Shown here one piece after another: positions 25,001-37,000 of a stretch of 64,000 bases of DNA (position 1 is its first letter; the number at the start of each line of letters is the position of its first letter). The notes under the pieces were generated by a model. The model made no database searches, was not told the origin of the DNA, and saw only the letters and a program-made list of their open reading frames with translations. The stretch spans positions 31,130 to 95,129 of the forward strand of contig JASAND010010890.1 in the NCBI GenBank assembly GCA_030248195.1. The letters run 5' to 3'. Made by a program: the position numbers and the translations under genes. Origin of the DNA: Trissonchulus latispiculum (lineage: Eukaryota; Nematoda; Enoplea; Enoplida; Ironidae).

Positions 25001-28000
25001 GATATCCGATCGAACAGCTATAATAAATAAAAATATATATAGCAAATGTACTGTGTACTTATATATGCTAAATACTATGTACTGTATACTGCATGGTATT
25101 ACTCTTAAAAGTAATCTTCAGCCTGTTAATTGGGTAGCACAAATAGGATGATCCCACTGCCTAAGATGAGGTTTGCCATAAAAATTGTTTAAGTATTAGA
25201 AAATTAGAAAAAGCTCACACGTTTCAAACTCGCAAAACATAATTTGGTATGTGCATGCTTTCGATTTGGTCCAGATAATGTTCCTCATATCCAATTTTCA
25301 TTTATTACTGTAATGGACAGCTTATTTTACAATTAGAATTATATGTTTGTGATGTACCTAACCTAAGAGTGTTTATTATATACAAAGTAGTAATAGTGGG
25401 ATCTGCACTGCAGTCGTGTAGTCTGATGACTTATATAGGACTGTTGTCGACCAATCATTTCAATTTAGCCATATGAACTCCTGTCATTCTTAATTAATCT
25501 TTCTGTTACAAATCCCTATACAACCAAAGATCACGTATGCAGCAATTAATGTGCGAGAGATGACTTTACCTAAGAAGGGACCTGCTGAGAAAATATCAAT
25601 AGGAAGACAGCGCAAATACTACACAAGACTCTGGGTGCTTGTTTGATATAAAAGCCAGCATGGAAGAGAAGGGGTTCTCTGAGATTTTATTTTACCCATA
25701 GCGCCGTCACACGAGCTGACTCTCCCAATTTCTCAGACTCAGACCACAATTCAATACTGGACTTCCAGGAGAGTTCAACTCTTCCCTCTACTGGCATTTA
25801 TAATGTCCTCTGCTTGATTAGGAGTCTTACACAAGATTTATTACCACCTATCAATCCATTATTCCTTCTCCCAACAGCAGCAGGAGTTAGCTTAGATATG
25901 TATCTCGCCACAACGTCTGTAGTTAAGGTACACTTACAGGTTGCCATGTAGCAATCAAGTTTGATGTGATTTGCAAACAAGCGTACCCAGATTTCTTAAT
26001 AATTTTGGTACCCACTAAAGGTATGTTGTTAACTAATAAAGTTAAGATGTGTCAAATTGAATCAACAGTTGAAGCATCTGAATATTGTACCAATAATAGT
26101 GTCGTAATTGTATATATATACATAAAATTTATAAAAGGTCTTTGAAAATGTTTGATCCATCTATTGTTTTGAGCGACTACTTCAGTCATCATAGTTGTTC
26201 GTGCTTCCTTAGACACCACAAATTGTAAGTGATAGGAAGTGTAGAGATGAATACAGAACGGATTTTTTACGGCCGGATCGGATCAAGGTTCCGTTCAACC
26301 AGGGTCGACCGACTCCAACGAAAGGGTGGCCGTTCATTCATCCACCGTCCGTTCATTTCGTATACTGACATTTCGTATACAAGACATTTGGCATACTGAC
26401 ATTTGGTATACTACTTTTTATTTCTAGTTGCCACCAGGTTTACTACTGGTTTATAAGATGTACAATAGAACGAAGATATATGACCATGTTTTCCGTGTTA
26501 TTATAAGTCACTTTTTACCATTTTGTCAGGTAAAAAACACCAATTTTTTATTTCTTTGAGAACCTGTGGTGTTAAGATTTTAATGCCTGAATCGATAAAG
26601 GGCAATCCGGCCACGTACATGCAAAACCGCTTCCAGATTGGCCAGCGAAAGTTAGAGGTTTAAGTCGAAAAGTCATTTTTCCCCGGGTCTAACTATATGT
26701 ACGTAGCTCACGTAAGGTTAAATAAGTTTTAAATGTTTATTGTTTGTAAACGAAATGTAAGCATACAAAGTGTCATTGTACTAAGTAAAGTACACCAAAT
26801 GTCGGTATACGAAATTTCAGCAATCAGTATACGAAATGTAGGGTAACCATCGAACTGTCTAACTCTAAAAAAATGCTAAGATTGTACGGGGACGGCCCCG
26901 AAAAATTGCGATTTTTACATTTTTGGTCAATTGGTGTGATTTTTTAGCGATGCTAAGAAATTTTTGAAAAATTATCGAAAATTTGCTAAGGTTTGGAGAA
27001 TATCGCTGAGGAGTCCATTCCATATCCTTTTCCCCTTCTGGACGAGGGGGTCTACCCCTTTTTTGTCGGACTGGGAGGGTCTGCAAGCCCTCCCTCCCTC
27101 TGCTCCCACCTATGGAGACAATTATACTTTGATAAGCTGGACTGTTCTAACTTAAACAACTTGACTTTCTTCGTTTCGGACAAAAATTCAGCAAACAACC
27201 TCGGTTCCGGATTTCCTTAGTCTCCATCCTCCAGTCCCATGTAAACTTTGAATCCTGCATAGGTTTATTGATATCAAATAACTCTACCAACATTGGGACA
27301 GGCCAAGACAAGCACTAGCGATAGACAGGTCCCAACTCATGGGTACAGCTCGGTAAATTGATGATGCGGTTGGTACACGGTTCGAGTTGCAGGATGCTCT
27401 GATTCTGACTTCATCTTGGACAAATAGAACCCTCTATCCACCAGCTATTGACTGACTAGCCTACCTCAGCCCACTACCCACTCCGACTCGTGACTTTCCT
27501 GCCCATCCTATCGCAGTCCACCCTGCCCTGCCTATCTGTATAGCCCGACTTCCATCCAGTATCTAATTTGATCTTAAGACCTTCGTTTCCGCGTTCTAAC
27601 CTATTTTTCCGACTGTAAGGCCATTTTTTCGACTTTGAAGGCGTTGCATCCACCAATCTAGACCACATAAACTGAAACCTCAGATCTGCCCTGTTCTAAA
27701 ATAATATTTTCGCAATGGGACTCCTGAATCTCGGTTTCTAAATCTACCATCTGTATATAAATTACATATTTAAAGAATACCAAACGTCCAAACCAAGTTT
27801 CCAATGTTATAATAACACTGTTCTGTAGCGTATTTATTATACAATATTACTAAAGCAATTGTAGCTTGCATGTGATGCCGATTGGTTTTCATTGACAGGT
27901 TTTGGAAATTATTCAAACCACTTTCTCATAGGAAATCCAAATTTTTCTAAACTTCAACTGTTTCACTTTAACGACTTGTTTCGGCCATTTATCAAGCCTT

Positions 28001-31000
28001 TCTCTGCAGAAAAGTGTCCAAATTTATATAAATTCTGAACCAGTTTTCTTTTTGGTTCTCCCAGTCCAAAAATATTTCCAAAATGTATACCACTGGTACT
28101 CTGCCCCCGCTTACTTCAAAAGCAAACGAGCTTCTGTTTGTCATTCTTTGTATGCTATTTTACGTTCTAGCACTTTGTGTCATTTGTTTTATCACTAGTC
28201 TTGATATGTGCGCTGACGATGACGACACACGGTCAAATCGACCCAGTGAAATCGTCGAATATAATCTTGACATTCAGACAGAAGAAACAATCGTGTAACA
28301 TGCAAAACTGATGGTACGTTTGACACAATGCTAATTATTTCACACATTGAGTCAACGAATGATCTTTCAGCGAGAGATTGCATTTAACTTTGGATTAACG
28401 GTTGACATCGGATAGATTGACATTGACAGGACTGTTTGGGTATTTGTATGTTATGTAATATTTAAATTGAATATTATTATGTTTCCTGAACTCTGGAGTA
28501 AAACTTGCTGAAACATAAGAAAGTACATGCATATTATCAGTGCTCCTTATTTTACTGGCTCAGGGTAACAGGTTATGCATTTTATGCAATATATAGTTCA
28601 TTTATTGAAAGGAAATTTATTCTATTCGGAGATTCGCAAGACCAGACAGATATGTGTATTTCGCACTGGTACCGTTAGGGAGTCAAACGACAATAAGGAC
28701 GACGTCGTCAAAACATTCAATAAGGACAGAACATCGGAAACTCATCTCACGTGATAACCAGTCACAACTCACTCACTGTGATGTGCTGTTCAGGTCTTGA
28801 ACTTTCGAATAACTCAGTGCCTGCTAAATTGTACCCGAACATAACTAACATAACGGCTTCTCATAACATCCACCGGGTTGTGGAACTGTAAAATAGTAAC
28901 AATCATAAAGATTAATTAAAGGTTACAGTTCTAAGCTTACCGCTAGCTCTAGCTCCACTTCAGCCAGGAGGGGTTGCATTGGGGCTAATAAAAGTGGAGC
29001 CACCATAGCGTTGGTTATTACATTACTAATACAGTCAGAACTGTCATCTCAGTAAACATATCAACACATTCATTTCCAAGTCAGACAACAAAGCATTCTG
29101 AATTTTCTATTCTGACACAATATCTGTTATAGAAAGTAAATAGAGGAATCGCAACAATGACAACAAGGGCACATTAGATTCCGGGTCTTGTGTATTCAGA
29201 GAGTCTAACTTCGGATAGCAATGATATTTTCAGATAGTTAACAAGGTCAAACTAAATTGCTCTTCTCTCCTGTTAATTGATTCTCCGGATGGTGTAGTGG
29301 TTGCACGCCTAACTGCAGTCTAAGAGAGGTCCGTGGTTCGATTCCCGGCGGAGCAACAACATTTTATTTACGTTACACAAGCAGAATCTGCCAGAAAAGC
29401 ATATATACCTGGATTTATCCTGTCCCCCATGTTTCGTTCTTGGCTTGATCATATCCCTGTCTTGGCGAGGCTAGACTGGCTGTTCCCCATGTGACTTTAA
29501 CGGTCCTTGTGCGGCATCGTGGGATTTTCAAGTTGTAAAAAGCCTCAAAAGTAAGCGAGGGTGCAGCCAAACAGAATAAAAATGAATAAAAACCGGCGGA
29601 GAGCAAACCAATGATATAGATGTTACGTGCTCTTCTCTCCTGGCTCCGTGGTGTAGTGGTTGCACGCCTAACTGCAGTTCGGGAGGTCCGTGGTTCGATT
29701 CCCGGCGGAGCCAAATCTTTACACTTGTCTCGATTATCCCACCAATCAAAATCCTTAAAACGTGACCAAATGAGCTAAAATTTGGTATAGGTACATAAAA
29801 ATGTTTTCGGCTACGCTGAGTTCAAATATCGCAAAAATTTTGGATTTCGCGATATTCTATTTTTTCAATTTCTAAGGGGGACCAAGGAAAATCGAAAAAT
29901 TTTCGTCTTCAATTTTGCTGAAAAGTTCTATAACAGGGGTTTTCGGGGAAATAAGGGTATATATGCTGTACATCTTAAGCTTACATCTTTAACTTATATA
30001 TACAGAGCTAACGAAAAGCTGAATCGAAAACGGACTTCGGATTCGTGTTCTAGGACCCCGAAAATCCCTATATACAACTTTTCAGCAAAATCGAAGACAA
30101 AAAATGTTTCGGTTTCCTTTGGAATCCCATTAGAAATCGAAAAAATCCAATTTCGCGACATTGAAATATTGTGTGATGCTTGAACTCAGCGTAGTCAAAA
30201 ACATACATATACCAAATTTTAGCTCATTTGTTCAAGTTTTAAGAATTTTGAGTGGTGGGGGGTAATCGAGGCAAGATCCTAGATTCCTAAGTGAAAACAA
30301 ATCCACCCACACCTTGACAAGATATGATGGGGGTCAAGTCAATCTTACAATGAAAACAATTAATAAGAATAGTAAATAGGAAAAGGATAAGAAAAATTTT
30401 TAAGCCTGATACAAAGCTCAGATGATGGCACATGGTGTAGTGGTAACATGTTTGTCTTCGAAGCAAAAGGATCGCGGTTGATAACCGGCTGGGCTAATTC
30501 ATTACCTTCAATCCTGATTGAAGACCTGAACGTCCCGTATCCCTTCTCTATGTCGTTCCTAAGTCCTGTGTCTGTGTGGGCTTTTCCTTATGGTGATTTC
30601 ATAGTCCCAGTCGCGACTCGCGAGTAGACGCGCGTAGAGAGCGTCAACGTCGTCATCGCGTCAAACGCTACACCGCCATGTTAAGGTGCCTTCATAGTAC
30701 GGTGTATGCACGTCGACGCACGCCGACGTGCATCTGCAAGCAAACGTCAACATCATTTTGCGCGCATCAACGCCCGTCGACGTGCGTCGATGTGCGTCGA
30801 TGCGCGTAAACTGGCATGCTACAAATGGGCGCGCCGACGGTCGACGCACGGCGAGGCACGTCTACGCGCGTCGATGCGCGTCGACGCTTCTAGTGGTAGT
30901 ATGGCGCCTATTTCTAATTTAAATTTAGATCACAACAAATATTTAGAATATATTAAGAATTTATTTCATCTGATAAAGCTATTTCGACAGAAAAATCGAG

Positions 31001-34000
31001 TATTCAAAATAAAATTTGGATTGAAATTATTGCAAACGTTTTGGCAAAAATTACTAAATTTATCCACGTTTGAACGACCAGCGCTTCAAACGTCGACGAT
31101 CTGTTACAGTTCGAACAACATCGACATTTAAACGGTAAGCCGACTGTAAGTACAATACATGTTTATAGTTTATGTAATGTACTGAAACATTTTGAAAGCC
31201 AAAAAGCAGAAGGATAAGTAAGCCGCAGGATTTAGAAATTCTTTACAAAGGCGGGAGAACATAAGAAGGCGTAGGTGCCCGAAAGTAAATGTACCCGAAA
31301 GGATGAACTTTGAGCTTGTTCTCAGAAAAGATGTCCAAATATCTTCAGCTTCATTCAACATTCAATCAGCGTTTAATTCAATTCATGCCTGCTTTCTGTG
31401 AAAACTTGGTCAAAAGACTGAAAGGTTTCAGTATCTGCTTCTAATTCTCTTTATTCTGAAATGGCACATCAGCGCTCCAACAATCTCCAATAAACTGACT
31501 TGTCAATCAATATGCTGTATTAATTCCTGTGTCTGAGATTGAAACAAGCAGGAGAAAACTTTCGGTGTTCCAATTCTAACAACTTTAATGATAATAACAA
31601 AATTTCAGACACATTCAATTGTATTTTAGTTGTATTCAAAAGTCGGGATCGTAAAATTTGGATGTATATTTCTTTCACAGTTATGTACTCCAACGGTTGC
31701 ATAGTCTGTCCTATGGCTTACTAAGACAGGCTTCGTGGGACGGGTCGGGGACACACAAATTGGTTTTACATAGTAGCTAAGTTAAAGGTTTTCGTATGAA
31801 AGGTTTGAAGCGCGAAGCTACTTGAAAAAGGTTGGAGTGGAGGACTCGTGAATACAAAATAATTCAGACAATTGACAAAAAGAGGAAACTTGGGGCTCTG
31901 AAAATGAAACTCATCATCACCCATGATAGAAGTTATATAAACTTTCGCTGAGGAAAAGAGGGTCTTTCCCTTTTCTGACTTCTTCAATTCGGCTTTAAGA
32001 AAAGGATGTATCCAAAAGCATGGAGAGAGTGGAGCAGTAGTTTAAGCTTAGCATCAAGTGTACGTATGCAGAATCCTTTAGGCTTTCCCTTGTATCGTTC
32101 TATAGGGCCCTATAGGGTAAGAAGATAACGGTAAAGATTTTGGAGCACATCTCATCTACCCTCTTTATTGCCTTCTTTTCTACTGTGTGGACTCAAAGCG
32201 AGTCAGGTTCTAAATAGACATGAGGAAAAAGGAGAGAAAAGAATGAAGCACTTTTCTGACCCCCTTCAAAGGCTTAAGTTTTTTCTTAGGTTGCTCTTTG
32301 AGAATAAACCGAAAAAATTGGTCTCCCATAAAAGAGATTGAAACGGAATGATCAAGCTTTTGACGTTCCTATAATGCTTTCCTCTCAGAAGCTGTAATTC
32401 CTTCACAACTAATAAATAGCATCCTGGGAATATGAACAGGCTCTTTTCTTCTTGGATCATTTTGAAACCATTGTTTCCGAAAGAATCAAGTGGTCCTCCT
32501 TCTACACTATGTTGAATTTGTGAACTCTAGGTAGTAATTTAGAGTACTGGTGAATCGGTGAGAGCCAAAGCGAACCGATACATCACTACTCTGTGAAAGG
32601 TTGAAATCAGGATTTCAATGACGTGAAGAAAAGTGTCCGGGGACGGGAACGAACCGCCGACGGTCTTCAGTAGAACGCTCTACCACTTCATTGCAATTCA
32701 AAAACGACAGCCTTTATACCAAATCAAAGAACCTTATAAACCATTAACCATAGCCCACGAGGACTTCAAAACCAATTATCAAACTCATGAGGACCTGCAA
32801 TTTTACCATTCCCAAGCATTATAAACGCCTTTATTTCCTCAGAGCGGTAAAGCCACGGTACGATCAGCAATTGTGAATGGTTGAAAATATGATAGAAAGA
32901 TGTGAAGGAAATTGTCAGGGGCCGGGAACTGACCTACCACTGAGCCATGTCCCCAGACGTGGCTAATGTCTAATGGCTAATTGGCTAATTTGCTAATTTC
33001 AGCCTTTCGGAGATCACGTGAATCACTGATGTTTAACAATTCTACAATACGCAGTCAACTTTACGCTTAGTCCTTGAAATGCCGAGATAAGGCTTTGCCT
33101 TTACCATTTTGGTGATTCTTCCGTAAACGCACACTTGACATTAAACTAAAGTGCACTCAATGCATCTACTTCCGTAGACGCACACTAAAATTTAGGGTGA
33201 AATCTTTCTGGACATTCGCTGAATCTGAAAGGCATCTACTTCCGTAGACGCACACTACATCATTGTAATCCAATTTAACTCTGAATTTTCAAATTACTTA
33301 CTTAGAATTAAATGATAGTTTTATATGTACAAAATAATATCATGATATAAAAATGCCATTGTTTATAAAAACTAAAATATCAGTTATAAGACAAAAATTA
33401 TCAATTATATATAAACATAATTTACAAAATTGTTATAAAATTATAGAATATTAATTATTTTAAAAATTGAAATGCTAGGAAGCCTAAGCTTTAAAAAATA
33501 AGAGAAACTCTTACCGGGGGCGGAAAAGTTATTCCAATTTTTCAAAACAATTAGTATGTCCTATAAATCGTATTCTGGTTTTTTGAAGAATGGCATTTGA
33601 TATTATAGTTTTTAAAAATGATTTTCTCGTCCCCGATTCAAAAGTTTATATTCGGTACACTATATCTTCGTTTTTAAGAGCTACTTATTATTTTAAAATT
33701 TTATTCCAATTTTGCAACATATATATTTATAATTGATAATTTGATAATTTAGTCTTATAACTGACATTTTAGTTTTTATAAACAATGGCATTTTTATATC
33801 ATGATAGGTATTATTCTGTACATATAAAACTATCATTTAATTCTAAGTAATTTGAAAATTCAGAGTTAAATTGGATTACAATGATGTAGTGTGCGTCTAC
33901 GGAAGTAGATGCCTTTCAGATTCAGCGAATGTCCAGAAAGATTTCTCCCTAAATTTTAGTGTGCGTCTACGGAAGTAGATGCATTGAGTGCACTTTAGTT

Positions 34001-37000
34001 TAATGTCAAGTGTGCGTATACGGTTCCCTATCAAAACGTCTAAAGTCAAAACGTCTAACGTTCATAACGTCTACCGACGAAAGGTCTAACGACGAAACGT
34101 CTACTGACAAACGTCTAATTTTTCTAAAATTGTGTCACACGTTCAAAACGTCTAAACTTTCCCAACTTTTGGTGATTATTTTTTACTTATTTTGCGTGGG
34201 TCTGGGAAAGTTTTCCTAAGGGCCACTTTGGATGGGTGGCAGGGTCTTGCCAAATCTTGAATTTGAAGTTCTGACATTGTCTCAAATATACTTCTTATTT
34301 TCTGCGTTGGCCTCAGTATTCGACTAATCATTGATTATTCACTGATTATCTGAATACTGATTACTGATTACTGACTCTAATATGAGTAAATATGGTGCAA
34401 CAGATTTCACTGATTGCTGATTACTTATTAATTTTACGCTTAAGTTCTAAAATTTCTAGAATTGTAAATTGTAATGCAAATTGTAAATTGTAAGTTTTAT
34501 AAGTTTCAAGCTATTTGCACATCCTGGCTTTTCAGACAAATTTAAGAACTAAACACAATTTAAAATGAAACAATAAACTAGACGTAGAGTTTAATTTAAT
34601 GTGGTTTTAAATACATTTACTGCAAAATACCATTAAACCTGATTTGCTTTCTTTAGATAATGACTTTAGACGTTTTGAACGTGTGACACAATTTTAGAAA
34701 AATTAGACGTTTTGTCAGTAGACGTTTCGTCGTTAGATGTTTCGTCGGTAGGCGTTATGAACGTTAGACGTTTTGACTTTAGACGTTTTGAACGGACACC
34801 GCGTATACGGAAGAATCACCACCATTTTTCATTATCATATTTTGATATAACGAAACAGGTCTATTAAAAGTATTTTTAAAGCTCACTTTCAATTTTCAAA
34901 TTTAAGTTTTCTATATCATTTCTGAAAGTTAATTTAATTTCCCATTTACAACATATACTTTGTTTAGAATAACATATATTTCAACATTCAATATACCGAC
35001 TGTCTACAAAACATGCCATTGAAGTTCAAATCTTTAACTCAGTAGGTATATATATATTCTCTTTTTATGACCATACTTCACTTCGCTCTCAGGCCTCAAC
35101 AACCACACGCCCTTAACATCCTTCGAGATGAACAAACCAATCACTCATAAGCGTCCAAAAAACGCAGTCTCGCAGATTAAGGGCTTCCGCTATTAACGAA
35201 TAAGTGCATTAAATATACAAGTTAAAACAGGAAGTTTCGACCCGTTCAGTGCTGTTTCGTGGCTATTAGCTATACGTTGTATGATGTTCAGTACAGCGCA
35301 TGCTTCTTACGCTGCTCGCCTGTATTTCTTCATGTGCATCCTTTGCTACCTGTGATCTATATATACTACCAAGGGGAACAAAATCCGAGTGTAATTTAAT
35401 GTTAATCACGTTAACTTAATACTTACATATTGTCTGCGTGGCATCTGTTTCTATTCTACGCATCACCATTTCAATTTAACTATTAACAAGTTAGTCAAAT
35501 GGTCATCTTGCAGTCAAAGTCATTGGATAGTTAAGAAAGTTTACGCAGATTTCACAGCTCAAGTTAGGTGTGTAGCTCATCCAACATCGTCAAGTACATA
35601 ACGTCATCGTCATACAAGCATAAATGCTGACTTTGACTTTGACAACATTACAACACAGCAATGCAAATTTATGAAAAACTTGTATTTCTTCCATTAAGTT
35701 GCCTTCTTAAGTTGTAATCTATATTAATTGTCAAAAAAGGATTATGTATGTAATCACTACTGGTTTATAAAAAAAGAGTGAGTCAACAACTGCAGCGACA
35801 CAAACAATATGATATATTTATAAGTGCATCTAACAATCGGCTTCTGTAAATCTTGTGGGGAGGAACTGACTTAATGACTCTTTTAACGCTTGATTAGTCT
35901 TCAAGTGGTACCCAACTGGGCAGGTTCAACACTGACTGCAGAACGAAAAGGAGAGAGGTCACTTCTTAATGACCTTTGCCTTTCTCTCCCCACAAATTTT
36001 ACATCTTTCATATTAGGCGTTTAGTAATTTAAACTAAAAGTTGAATTCCAGTTGGCGCTTACTCTTCTTACCGTTTTCAGTCTGTTAAACTCCTAGTATT
36101 AAGGATGTAAAATTTATGGGGAGAGAAATGCAAAGGTGGTAAAGAAGTGACCTCTCTCCTTTTCGTTCTGCAGTCAGTGTTCACCTGCCCAGTTGGGTGC
36201 CACTTAATCAAGCATAAAAATAGTCATTAAGTCAGTTCCTCCCCACAAATTTTACAGAAGCCTAACAATCTTCCAAAACTTGCCTTGCCATACTGGTCGC
36301 AATACTCCAATCCCAAGTAGGAGAGCGTTGCGGCCAGCTCTGCACTCAGCGTTGCATAATCTGTCGGATGGTCTTTTTCGCCACGTCGAACGGAATACGT
36401 GCGATCCATACATCCATGTTTCAATAAAGGTAGCAAATATAATATACCGTGACTGGCTAATTAGCTATGTACGAAATTAATCGAGGCCACGAACATACCG
36501 CAATACTTATTTGAAGACTGCAATGAACATGAAAAAAGTCAAGGTAAATGTAGAACTCGTACTACGCTGGTGTATGAAATTTAACTGTCAAGCAGAAGAT
36601 TATGAAACTCTATAGCTTAAAAGCTATTCTTATCCTGATACCTAAACTAGGTGATTGAGAAGGAAAGAAACCCAAATCACATCATGTTCACTTTCAAAGT
36701 TTAAAGAATAGAGAATGGCAGAACTGAAGAATTATATTTGAAGAGAAGAAATTTCAGAGGATCCTAGCTCAAACTTCAACATAGGAACAACACATAGAAT
36801 TGGCTTCAGTCAATTTTCCGACGTTTACTTGATGTGAGAACTAAGCTGCGAGGCAGGAAAAAAAGTTGAGTGAATTTAAAACTTTGAATGATCCATGTGT
36901 TAACATGAACATTCAAGAAAACTTGACAGGTCAAAGCAGCTATATATATCGAACGAGATGCGCATACATAGCTTTGGTGAATATAAGTTAAAATTTGGAA

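Noticed and set aside
29642..29714. Functional tRNA-Cys gene
   Set aside because: Acceptor stem is perfect, but T-stem and anticodon-stem mismatches and the adjacent SINE copy point to a SINE head.
30706..31131. 141-codon plus-strand ORF
   Set aside because: Its first half only translates the CGTCGACG repeat and the rest is AT-rich intron.
36284..36460. Minus-strand open segment with protein-like content and a strong GC-type donor (AAG|GCAAGT)
   Set aside because: It looked like a cassette exon of CASK, but the nearby acceptors (36456, 36452) give the wrong phase for the flanking phase 0 exons and another runs into a stop. The main exons already join correctly without it.
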